Assembly (NCBI GenBank): GCA_017617415.1
Contig: JAFZWH010000056.1
Location: forward strand, 1-42,886
Source of the DNA: Victivallales bacterium
GTDB lineage: Bacteria; Verrucomicrobiota; Lentisphaeria; Oligosphaerales; Oligosphaeraceae
Length of the DNA: 42,886 nt
Direction: 5' to 3'
The first letter of the stretch is position 1. Each line of letters opens with the position of its first letter. The position numbers and the translations under genes were made by a program. Shown piece by piece: positions 1 through 7,855 of the stretch. The notes below the pieces were generated by a model. The model was not told the DNA's origin, made no database searches, and worked only from the letters and a program-made list of their open reading frames with translations.

Positions 1-90
1 CCATGGCCGGCCAGGCGAGGACGGAAGGACGGCGGAAGGCTTTCGGAGAAAGAACCTGGCGGAGAAGTACCTGTCCCGGGCCACCCCTTT
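1..90 (+). other. Internal spacer of rRNA operon, upstream of 5S
   Basis: This GC-rich stretch directly precedes the 5S rRNA. I do not recognise the conserved 3' end of 23S rRNA in it, so it is most likely the 23S-5S spacer, with 23S lying outside the window. No open reading frame of interest is seen. Confidence 0.5.
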
Positions 91-206
91 GGTTCGTGCC
101 TCCGGCGGGGGTGTGACACCCGTTCCCATCCCGAACACGGCCGTTAAGGCCCCCCGCGGCGATGATACTGCGTTCAAGAGCGCGGGAAAGCAGCGCGGCG
201 CGAACC
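91..206 (+). rRNA. 5S ribosomal RNA
   Basis: The universally conserved 5S core (ACACCCGTTCCCATCCCGAA followed by CACGG) is at about 116-139. The ends 91-100 and 197-206 pair as a 10-bp helix I with one G-T pair, giving a length of about 116 nt, usual for bacterial 5S. It lies at the end of an rRNA operon on the plus strand and is followed by an intrinsic terminator. Ends are set from helix I and may be off by one or two bases. Confidence 0.95.
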
Positions 207-219
207 GTTTCTTCCCAAA

Positions 220-260
220 GGCCCCCGGGTCCCCGAAAGGGATCCGGGGGTCTTTTTTTT
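220..260 (+). terminator. Intrinsic terminator of the rRNA operon
   Basis: A 14-bp GC-rich stem (220-233 with 239-252, containing G-T pairs) has a 5-nt loop and is followed by eight T residues (253-260). It stands just after the 5S gene and ends the rRNA transcript. Confidence 0.93.
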
Positions 261-343
261 GCGCCGGGGACGCGCCGGAGCGCAGGACCCGCGCGGCGGG
301 GGGGCGGGACCTTGAAGGTCTATGCGGTTTTCATATTTGAGAC

Positions 344-375
344 TATAGTACAATATATAAGCAATTTTGGGAGAG
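344..375 (+). promoter_or_regulatory. Possible -10 element and ribosome binding site for the HAD gene
   Basis: An AT-rich patch in a GC-rich surround carries TATAGT (344-349) overlapping TACAAT (349-354), either of which could be a -10 box. No good -35 is seen at the right distance. GGGAGAG at 369-375 is a strong Shine-Dalgarno match, 6 nt before the ATG at 382, and supports that start over the in-frame TTG at 367 and ATG at 376. Confidence 0.35.
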
Positions 376-381
376 ATGCCA

Positions 382-1176
382 ATGACGCAATTTGCACTCA
401 AAGACAAGGCCGCCTTCATCAGTGATATGGACGGCGTGGTGTATCATGGCAATCGCGTTCTGCCTGGAACCGTGGAGTTCGTGAAGTGGATGGAGGAGCA
501 TGGCAAGCATTATCTTTTCCTGACCAACTCCAGCGAACATACTCCGCGTGAGTTGTCCGTCAAATTGTCGGACATGGGGGTGACTGTAGATCCCTCCCAT
601 TTCTACACTTCCGCTCAGGCAACGGCTTCTTTTCTGGCCAAGCAGAGACCTGGCGCACGGTGCTATGCAATTGGCGAAGCTGGACTTTACAATGCTTTAT
701 ACGAAGCCGGCTTGACGATGAGCGACACCGATCCTGACTATGTGGTGATGGGCGAGACACGTACCTATAATTATGAGCGCATCGAGAAAGCGGTGTGGCT
801 TATCCTGAACAAGGGGGCGCGTTTGATCGGCACCAATCCGGACATGACAGGGCCAAAGGAGCAGGGTATTGTTCCGGCAACAGGTGCGCTTATTGCGCCA
901 ATTGAATTGGCAACAGGTTCTAAGGCATATTTTATCGGCAAGCCGAACCCACTGATGATGCGCCATGGTCTGCACTGTATCAAGGCGGATGTGCATGAGA
1001 CTGTGATGATTGGTGATCGCATGGACACGGATGTCATCGCCGGTATTGAAGCCGATTTGGACACCGTCCTGGTCCTTTCTGGAGTCACCTCTGAAGCCGA
1101 TCTGGTGCATTTTGCCTACCGTCCGACATACATGATGCGAGGGCTGGACGAATTGGTCGAGTATTTGGCCAAGTGA
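382..1176 (+). CDS. HAD-superfamily IIA phosphatase, NagD/UMP-phosphatase-like
   Basis: This 264-residue protein is a NagD-type HAD phosphatase, a cytoplasmic enzyme family that dephosphorylates nucleotides or small sugar phosphates with Mg2+. HAD motif I is at the N-terminus (SDMDGVVYHG, nucleophile D15 and acid D17). Motif II is LFLTNSS near residue 50. The conserved lysine is in GKPNPLMM, and motif IV is IGDRMDTDV. The length and the cap insertion between motifs II and III fit the HAD-IIA (C2-capped) group. The start at 382 is chosen for its Shine-Dalgarno sequence. The gene stands alone between the rRNA terminator and its own weak terminator. The exact substrate cannot be told from sequence. 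Other C2-cap enzymes, such as 4-nitrophenylphosphatase-like or glycerol-3-phosphate phosphatases, are alternatives. Confidence 0.9.
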   Translation: MTQFALKDKAAFISDMDGVVYHGNRVLPGTVEFVKWMEEHGKHYLFLTNSSEHTPRELSVKLSDMGVTVDPSHFYTSAQATASFLAKQRPGARCYAIGEAGLYNALYEAGLTMSDTDPDYVVMGETRTYNYERIEKAVWLILNKGARLIGTNPDMTGPKEQGIVPATGALIAPIELATGSKAYFIGKPNPLMMRHGLHCIKADVHETVMIGDRMDTDVIAGIEADLDTVLVLSGVTSEADLVHFAYRPTYMMRGLDELVEYLAK

Positions 1177-1194
1177 TGTTCCTCCTTCCTGCGG

Positions 1195-1227
1195 TGGCGT
1201 TTCCATTTTGGGAACCACGCCATTTTT
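1195..1227 (+). terminator. Probable intrinsic terminator after the HAD gene
   Basis: TGGCG (1195-1199) pairs with CGCCA (1218-1222), and TTCC pairs with GGAA across a small bulge. Five T residues follow. It lies about 20 bp after the stop codon. The rest of 1228-1468 is AT-rich with a lone TTGACA at about 1411 but no convincing -10, so the promoter of the next operon is not resolved. Confidence 0.5.
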
Positions 1228-1468
1228 CCCGTGTCAAATCCCATGCGGTGGTGTCTTTTTGTCCCAATAGCATATTTTTACCCATAAAAATGCAAAAACA
1301 GCAAAAAGAACAGTCATTACTGCAAGCCGTTGGCGAAAAGTGAAGTATATTTCTGTACTTTAACTGCCTGGCTGTTTCTCCATTTCAGTCGCAAAACGAA
1401 CCATTTTCCCTTGACAAACCGAGTGTTGCCGCTTCATGCGGAACTTAGGCTTTCTTTCCACAACTGCT

Positions 1469-3457
1469 ATGAACGAAGTCAGTTATCGTCCACGCAATTT
1501 AACTTTGTGTGTCTCTGCCTTGAACCTGGTGTTCCTGCTGGTGGGGATTTTCATTTACAGCAATGGCAACTGCCTTAGCATGGTTCCTGCGAACACGGCG
1601 GCAGTGGTGACCATCCTGCTGGGCGTGCTGGCGGTGGGGCGCACCGCCTTTGAGCGTCGCCAAAAGCAGGAAGAGCGGGATGCCGTGGAATATCACCGTC
1701 AGCATGGCAAGACCGAGATGTTCGGGGATGCAGACGAGGCGGTGCGACTGGCGAGTCGTACCAATCTCCAATATACCAAATATTTCATTCCGACGGCGAC
1801 CATCCTCTTGGGGCTTGTCCTGGGACTATATGTGTTGCGGTGCTGGTTCAAGTATCGTGCTTTGGCAGTCAACGAACTGGCGCCGAACCCATTGCCGATG
1901 GCGATTCTCTCATTCTGCATCTGCATTGCCACCTTGGTGTCGGGGTCCTATTTTATCGGCGTGTCTCGTGAGGAGGGCTGCCGTTGGGTACGCCCCGCCG
2001 CCGCCTGGCAATTTCTGACGGGGGTGCTTTTCCTCGCTAGCAGTCTGGTATTCTTCTGCGAGCATTTCCACAAGTTGACTAACACCATTGACCAGAACAT
2101 GACCAAGTTTGGTCTGGTCATTCTGGGTGTGTTGGCAGTTGAACTCATTTTGAGTTTTGTGATTGAGTTCTATCGTCCGCGGATGCCCAACGAGGAGGAA
2201 CGTCCGTTGCCGGAGTCGCGTCTCTTGGCGCTTTTCACCGAGCCAGGCAGCGTCGCGCGCAATGTCGCCGCCTCGCTGGACTATCAGTTCGGCTTCCATG
2301 TTTCGGATGCGTGGTTCTATCATTTTCTGGAGCGCACCATCGTGCCGTTGTTCATGGTGATGGTGGCCGCCATGTGGCTGCTGACCTGTATTGTTGTGGT
2401 TCAGCCATCGGAGACCGCCTTGCGTCAGCGCTTTGGGAAAGTGCTTTCACACACGCCGCTTGGTCCGGGCGTCTATTACAAGCTTCCTTATCCGTTTGAG
2501 AGCATCTACCGTTTCCCGTCCACGAAGGTGCAACAGCTTTCGTTGGAGGCAGGTGACAAGCAGGAGGTAGAGGTCGGTAAGGTTGGTGAAGATGCCCGTG
2601 AGCGTCGGCGCCGTGATCCCGACCACCATGAGGAAGAACAGCAGATTCGCGATGACGAGGGCGAGAGTGAAGCCGTGATTCTGTGGAAGCTGGACAAAGA
2701 GCACCCCAATGAGTCCAATTTCCTGGTCGGCGCCAAGACGGTCGAGCGCGTCTCCGTGGATGTCCAGCTGGGCACGAATGCTTCTCAAGGGCAGCAGGGC
2801 GTTGGGTTGTTTAGCGCCCATATTCCGGTGTTCTTCCGAATCAAGGATTTGTATAAATACTCGTATGCCAACAAAAATGCGGATCGCATCCTGAAGAACC
2901 TGGCCCAAAGAGAGTTGCTGGAGTATTTCATCCATACGGACTGGAACGACCTGCTGGGCAGCGGACGTGGCGAGGCAATGCGGCAGATGAAGGCAAGGGT
3001 TCAGAAAGCGGCCGATGACTATGAATTGGGCATCGAGGTGGTCTTTGTGGCACTCTCCGGCATCCATCCGCCCTTTGGCGTGGGCGAGGCCTTTGACGCG
3101 GTGACCTCGGCCTCCATTGATCGTGGTACCATCATACAAAATGCACAGACTTACAGCACACAGACCCGCATTACCTCGGAGACGCAGGTGAGGCTCATCA
3201 GCAACGACGCCCAGCGCTACATGGACCGCGTGGTTACCGCTGCGGAGGCCGAGAGTGGGCGTTTCCGCGGGCAGCTGCAGTGTTATCAGGCATCGCCCAA
3301 ACCGTATATGCTTTACAGCTACTACGAGGTCTTTGAGGAGAGTGCTCTCAAGACCCGCAAGTATGTGGTGGCAGGCGACAATCCGGATGAAGTGCTGTGG
3401 TTGAATCTGGAGCGCAAAGTCAAGAGCGGTCTGCTTGATCTCGACCTGGGCAACTAG
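1469..3457 (+). CDS. Polytopic SPFH (HflK-like) membrane protein, first gene of the operon
   Basis: The protein has about 662 residues. The N-terminal 310 residues carry about seven hydrophobic helices. The last (PLFMVMVAAMWLLTCIVVV) runs straight into an SPFH/prohibitin domain that begins QPSETALRQRFGKV and continues GPGVYYKLPYPFE. The SPFH domain is interrupted by a highly charged insert of about 50 residues rich in Glu, Arg and Asp. It ends with the HflK-type segment GIHPPFGVGEAFDAV and a short helical tail. HflK/HflC and related stomatins form large ring or cage assemblies in the membrane and sequester or regulate partners such as FtsH. Ordinary HflK has a single membrane helix and about 400 residues, so this is an enlarged form. 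An in-frame ATG at 1436 is an alternative start; neither start has a good ribosome site. It is followed after about 50 bp by a second SPFH gene. Confidence 0.85.
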   Translation: MNEVSYRPRNLTLCVSALNLVFLLVGIFIYSNGNCLSMVPANTAAVVTILLGVLAVGRTAFERRQKQEERDAVEYHRQHGKTEMFGDADEAVRLASRTNLQYTKYFIPTATILLGLVLGLYVLRCWFKYRALAVNELAPNPLPMAILSFCICIATLVSGSYFIGVSREEGCRWVRPAAAWQFLTGVLFLASSLVFFCEHFHKLTNTIDQNMTKFGLVILGVLAVELILSFVIEFYRPRMPNEEERPLPESRLLALFTEPGSVARNVAASLDYQFGFHVSDAWFYHFLERTIVPLFMVMVAAMWLLTCIVVVQPSETALRQRFGKVLSHTPLGPGVYYKLPYPFESIYRFPSTKVQQLSLEAGDKQEVEVGKVGEDARERRRRDPDHHEEEQQIRDDEGESEAVILWKLDKEHPNESNFLVGAKTVERVSVDVQLGTNASQGQQGVGLFSAHIPVFFRIKDLYKYSYANKNADRILKNLAQRELLEYFIHTDWNDLLGSGRGEAMRQMKARVQKAADDYELGIEVVFVALSGIHPPFGVGEAFDAVTSASIDRGTIIQNAQTYSTQTRITSETQVRLISNDAQRYMDRVVTAAEAESGRFRGQLQCYQASPKPYMLYSYYEVFEESALKTRKYVVAGDNPDEVLWLNLERKVKSGLLDLDLGN

Positions 3458-3515
3458 CCTGAACCCCTTTCAAATCAACAAACAAACATAATTCATTTCA
3501 ACCGAGAGCATGACA

Positions 3516-4445
3516 ATGAGTGAAGCCAAGCAACAGACGGTGACCAAGCATTGGCCGGTGGTTCTGCTGGCCCTGGTGGTGGTCGCGATTTTCATCGTGG
3601 TTATGGTGACCTTCCAGGTCAAGGAAACCGAGTACGCCCTGCTGAAAACCTACTCCGGGGAGCTGATTCAATATGACGCCGGTCTGCATTTCCGCTGGCC
3701 ATTCATCAACTCCGTCTGGCGCCACGACAAGCGCGTGCAGTGCTATGAACTGGCGGTTGGTCACGACGAACAGTATATGACCAGCGACTACCAGCAGATC
3801 GTGGTTTCCACCTATGTGCTGTGGAAAGTGGCGAACCCCGAGAAATTCCTACGGTCCTTGGATTCCACCGAGGCCGCCGAGCGCAAACTCTCTGACGAGG
3901 TGCGCGGCACCCGCGCCTCCATCATCTCTCGCTATTCCTTCGCCTCGATGGTCTCCGAGAGTGGCGACGAGAGCACTTTGACCAAGATTGAGAACGAGAT
4001 GCTGGCCGCCATCCACGACTCCGTGCTGGAGCAGTTTGGCATTGAAATCATCCACATCGGCTTCCGGCAGCTCGGCTTCCCGGCGGCGGTTACTCAGAAC
4101 ATCTACGCGGCGATGGTTTCCGAGCGCCAGGCCAAGGCCAAAAAGTTCGAGGACGAAGGCATGGCCGAGGCCGAGCGCATCCGTTCCGATGCCGAGACGC
4201 AGGCTTCCAAGATCACCGCGATGGCACAGGCCGAGGCGACCAAGATTCGCGGCGAGGCAGATGCCCGCGCCGCCGCGTCCTACCGCGTCTTTGCCGAGAA
4301 TCCTGACCTGGCGATTTTCCTGCGCAACCTGGCTGCGTTGCGCGTTTCGTTGGGCGAGAAAGACACGCTGATTCTCGACACCCGGACCGCACCATACAAT
4401 CTGCTCGCGCCCAACGCCCTGGAGACTCTTCCTGAGGCCAAGTAG
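3516..4445 (+). CDS. SPFH-domain protein, HflC-like
   Basis: This protein of about 309 residues has one N-terminal membrane helix (WPVVLLALVVVAIFIVVMV), an SPFH domain (KETEYALLKTYSGE, then DAGLHFRWPFI) and a long charged helix. That helix carries the AEAERIRSDAETQASKI pattern and ends in RGEADARAAASYRVF, the hallmark of HflC. Length and layout match HflC closely. A GAGAG at 3504-3508 suits the ATG at 3516 better than the one at 3510. It sits between two HflK-like genes, about 50 bp from each, so the three probably co-assemble. No ftsH gene is in the window, so an FtsH partnership is only a family-based guess. Confidence 0.88.
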   Translation: MSEAKQQTVTKHWPVVLLALVVVAIFIVVMVTFQVKETEYALLKTYSGELIQYDAGLHFRWPFINSVWRHDKRVQCYELAVGHDEQYMTSDYQQIVVSTYVLWKVANPEKFLRSLDSTEAAERKLSDEVRGTRASIISRYSFASMVSESGDESTLTKIENEMLAAIHDSVLEQFGIEIIHIGFRQLGFPAAVTQNIYAAMVSERQAKAKKFEDEGMAEAERIRSDAETQASKITAMAQAEATKIRGEADARAAASYRVFAENPDLAIFLRNLAALRVSLGEKDTLILDTRTAPYNLLAPNALETLPEAK

Positions 4446-4498
4446 CCGACGCGCCATGCGTGACAATCCCCCCCTGACGGCAGTGTAACTGAGCGACA

Positions 4499-5800
4499 AT
4501 GGCTATGGAATCTGAAAACACTCTTATGCGCCCCGCGCCACAACAGGCCGCCGGTGTTCAGAGCCTGATGCGGATGCTGCGCATCCTCTTCTTCCTCTTC
4601 TTCACCCTGATTGTCGCGGTCTTTGTTTACTACTTCATCTTCAGCGGAATCTTCCGTGTGGACGAGCAGAACGAAGCGATGCTTTTGCGCTTTGGCGTGT
4701 TGCAGACTCGCGCCGGAGAGAATGGCAATTCGCCGATTTTGCAGAGTGGCAAATGGTACTGGTCCTATCCTTATCCGGTGGACGAGGTAATCACGGTTCC
4801 CGCCAACAAATCGGTGTCGGTCTCCACCGAAAACACCTTCAAGGCATGGGTGGCGCCCACTGGCGCGCAGGTCGGCGGCGCAAATCGTCAGTTGCGCAAT
4901 GGCGTGGACGGGTATCTGGTTTCGGGGGACAAGCACATCTTCCATGCGGAGTGGGTGATTTCCTACCGCGTTACCGATGCCGCGAAATACTACCTGAATT
5001 TCTATGACGACAATGACACGCCGGAGGACATCCCGTTGCTCAACAACGATGCGAAGATGATGTTGCTGCGCCGTCCGAAGCGTCTTCGCGGACACGAATT
5101 GATTATCCGTAATTTGTTGGCAAATGCGGTGTTGGCGGAGACCGCCAACTGGAACACCGAGGATTTGATCAAGGCGAATCGCACGGTCGAGGGACCGAAT
5201 GGCGAACTGCTGACCGAGCGCATTGAGGAGGGCGTCCGCAAGCGTTTGAACGCCATGGCGGATCAATTGGAGTTGGGCATCCAGATCCAGACCATCACGC
5301 TGGTGGGGATGTACCAGCCTCCCACGGCGGCGTTGCAGGCGTTTAACCAAGTGAATGCCAGTGAGCGCAACAAGCAGACGGCGATTCAGAATGCCGAGGC
5401 ATACGCGAACACTCTTCTAAGTCAGGCCAATGCCGCGCGTGAGCGCATCATTGGCGAGGCGAACGCCTACAACGAGGCAATCGTGAGTACCTTGCAGGCT
5501 CAGGCTCAGTATTTCCGGGCGATTCAGGCGGAGTACCGCGCGAACCCCCGCACTACGCTGACCGTCCTTTACAACAATGCCGTGCAGGAGTTGTTGGCCA
5601 ATGTGCCGAACAAATACATCCTGCATCACAGCACCGATGGCAATCGTCAGCAGCTCCGGTTGCAGATTTCCCAAATCCCCGAAGAGCGCCGTGAGAGTTC
5701 GGGGCCTGCCTCGATTGGCGGTACCGAGCCGGCCAGTGCGCAGGCGGGCGTCGGCGGCAATGGACCGGCCGGTGCCCCGGCTGGTCCAGCGGGTCCGTAA
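4499..5800 (+). CDS. SPFH-domain protein, HflK-like
   Basis: The protein has 433 residues. After a short cytoplasmic tail one membrane helix (RILFFLFFTLIVAVFVYYF) leads to an SPFH domain (VDEQNEAMLLRFGVLQT). HflK features follow: HAEWVISYRVTDAAKYYLNF, then VGMYQPPTAALQAFNQV, then an Ala/Glu-rich helix (NAEAYANTLLSQANAARERI). The C-terminus is a disordered Gly/Pro/Ala tail of about 40 residues, a feature also seen in HflK proteins. It is the third SPFH gene in a row and is followed after 59 bp by the P-type ATPase gene. Two HflK-like paralogues with one HflC-like protein is unusual; HflKC normally come as one of each. Confidence 0.88.
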   Translation: MAMESENTLMRPAPQQAAGVQSLMRMLRILFFLFFTLIVAVFVYYFIFSGIFRVDEQNEAMLLRFGVLQTRAGENGNSPILQSGKWYWSYPYPVDEVITVPANKSVSVSTENTFKAWVAPTGAQVGGANRQLRNGVDGYLVSGDKHIFHAEWVISYRVTDAAKYYLNFYDDNDTPEDIPLLNNDAKMMLLRRPKRLRGHELIIRNLLANAVLAETANWNTEDLIKANRTVEGPNGELLTERIEEGVRKRLNAMADQLELGIQIQTITLVGMYQPPTAALQAFNQVNASERNKQTAIQNAEAYANTLLSQANAARERIIGEANAYNEAIVSTLQAQAQYFRAIQAEYRANPRTTLTVLYNNAVQELLANVPNKYILHHSTDGNRQQLRLQISQIPEERRESSGPASIGGTEPASAQAGVGGNGPAGAPAGPAGP

Positions 5801-5859
5801 GTCAATGGACTGACGGAGGTTGAGTTCTTTTCATTTCCCTTAGATTTTCCAGCAGAACC

Positions 5860-7800
5860 ATGCAAGAAGAATCCACATTGACCAACGCACAGCCCAAGAC
5901 TCAGGTCACTCGGGTCACCAAGTCGGACATGGGGCGTCTCGGCATTGCGTTGTTTGGCGGCATCTTGGTCCTGAACTATTATCTTGCCAGGCTGTTCTTC
6001 ACTGGCGCGATTGATGGGTTCGCCATGAAGCTCTCGGCGTTAATCGGCGCCATCATTCTATCGCTTCCCATCTATTGGGAGGCGGTGAAGGACCTTTGCC
6101 ATGGGAAGGTCGGGATGAACGAACTGGTCGCTCTGGCGCTCCTGGCTGCCTTTGCCCGCGAAGACTACCCCATTGCGGGTGCGGTGGCCTTCTTCATGCT
6201 CATCTCCATCACCATCGAGAAGCGCACGGCCATTGGTGCGGAAGCGGCCATTGAGGCGGTGGTTCGAATGACCCCGCGTACCGCCCGTCGGCTGAAGGCG
6301 GATGGGGCTGAAGAGGAGATCGACGCCATTCACGATTTGAATCTTGGCGATATCTGCCGAGTGCGTCCAGGCGAGAATTTCCCTGCAGACGGCAAGATTC
6401 GCAAGGGCAACACCACGGTCAACCAGGCGTCCATCACCGGCGAGTCGCTCCCGGCGGACAAGAACGAGGGCGATGATGTCTTCGCCGGCACGCTGAACCT
6501 CACCGGTCTGGTGGAGTTCGAGGTCACGCGCAAAGGCACCGACACCACGCTGGGCAAAGTCCGCAACCTGATTGCGGATGCCGAACAGTCGAAGATGCCC
6601 ATCCAGCGGATGATAGACCAATACATTGGCTACTACACTCCAATCATCCTGATGATTTCCGGCTTGACATGGTTTATCACCAGGGACATGAGCCGGGTCA
6701 TCGCGGTGCTGGTGATGGCGGTGCCAGCGGCATTGGTGCTGGCGCACCCGTCGGCGGTCATCGCGGCAGTCTCCTCTGCCTCGCGCCTGGGCATCCTGAT
6801 CAAGGATGTCGCGCAGCTGGAACTGGTCGCGAAAATCAAGGCGATCATCTTCGACAAGACCGGCACGCTGACCGAGGGGAACCTTGAAGTCGCACGCCTG
6901 GAGCCAGTGCAGGAGGGCGACTTGGCGCAGTTGGTGCAGGTCGCGGTCTCCGTCGAGCATCACTCCAACCACCCGACCGCCGTGGCCATTAAGCAGTTGG
7001 CACAAAAGGTTGGTATTGATGAACTTGAGCCTGAAAGCTACGAAGAGGTCGCCGGTAAGGGCGTCTCCGCGATGGTGAATGGCCAGCAGTGCTATGTGGG
7101 TCGCCAAAGCTGGCTTGCCGACCTGGGCATTGACGTTTCGATGCTGGACAAGAGCCACGAGGCGACCGAGAGCGAAGGCATGTCCATCGTCTCCGTCGCC
7201 TGTGGCGGCAAGGCATTGGGCTGGATTGGTCTGCACGATGCCATCCGCGAGGTTTCCGCTGAGGCGGTCAAAGAATTGCGCGAGTTGGGCGTGGAGCACT
7301 GCTGCATGGTAACGGGTGACAACCAGAAGGTCGCCGATGTGGTCGCGCGCCAGATTGGCATCACCGAGGTCTATGCCGGCTGTCTGCCGGAGGAGAAGGC
7401 GAATGTGGTTCAGACACTCAAGCAAACCGGCGCGATTGTCGCGGTGGTCGGCGATGGTGTCAACGATGCACCTGCTCTGGCGGCGGGTGACATCGGTATG
7501 GCGATGGGTGCCATTGGTTCGGACGTGGCGGTGCAGTCTGCATCTATCGCGTTGATGAACAATGACCTGCGCCGCATCCCATTCTTCATCGGGCTTTCTC
7601 GCCGCACGCGTCTGCTGATGAACCAGAATCTCGCGATTGGCTTGACATTCATCATGGTGGGCGTATATTTTGCCATCGCCGGTGCGCTGGGACCTGTTGG
7701 CGCGGCGCTGATTCATACCGCCTCCAGCCTGCTGGTCATCTTTAACAGCGCCCGTCTGGTGCGCTCCGGTGAAATGCTGAATCTCCCCGAAAGCAAGTGA
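5860..7800 (+). CDS. P1B-like P-type ATPase lacking the CPC metal motif
   Basis: This 646-residue P-type ATPase has all the catalytic motifs: TGES in the actuator domain (193-196), DKTGTLT with the phosphorylated D332, the P1B-specific HP pair in HHSNHP (H371-P372), and GDGVNDAP with D532. The P1B group pumps soft or transition metals. In the membrane helix that normally carries CPC (or SPC, TPC, APC) this protein reads AVPAALVLAHPS, so both cysteines are missing (V288-P289-A290). No N-terminal CXXC metal-binding domain is present. The last helix pair ends in HTASSLLVIFNSARLVR, where other P1B subgroups carry subgroup-specific ligands. The substrate is therefore unknown and may not be a classical heavy metal. 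It is the fourth gene of the SPFH operon. Confidence 0.9.
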   Translation: MQEESTLTNAQPKTQVTRVTKSDMGRLGIALFGGILVLNYYLARLFFTGAIDGFAMKLSALIGAIILSLPIYWEAVKDLCHGKVGMNELVALALLAAFAREDYPIAGAVAFFMLISITIEKRTAIGAEAAIEAVVRMTPRTARRLKADGAEEEIDAIHDLNLGDICRVRPGENFPADGKIRKGNTTVNQASITGESLPADKNEGDDVFAGTLNLTGLVEFEVTRKGTDTTLGKVRNLIADAEQSKMPIQRMIDQYIGYYTPIILMISGLTWFITRDMSRVIAVLVMAVPAALVLAHPSAVIAAVSSASRLGILIKDVAQLELVAKIKAIIFDKTGTLTEGNLEVARLEPVQEGDLAQLVQVAVSVEHHSNHPTAVAIKQLAQKVGIDELEPESYEEVAGKGVSAMVNGQQCYVGRQSWLADLGIDVSMLDKSHEATESEGMSIVSVACGGKALGWIGLHDAIREVSAEAVKELRELGVEHCCMVTGDNQKVADVVARQIGITEVYAGCLPEEKANVVQTLKQTGAIVAVVGDGVNDAPALAAGDIGMAMGAIGSDVAVQSASIALMNNDLRRIPFFIGLSRRTRLLMNQNLAIGLTFIMVGVYFAIAGALGPVGAALIHTASSLLVIFNSARLVRSGEMLNLPESK

Positions 7801-7855
7801 GTTTGTCATTTGCCTTGAACCTTTTCTCATCCACAACCCTCTTTCAGGTATCTGT

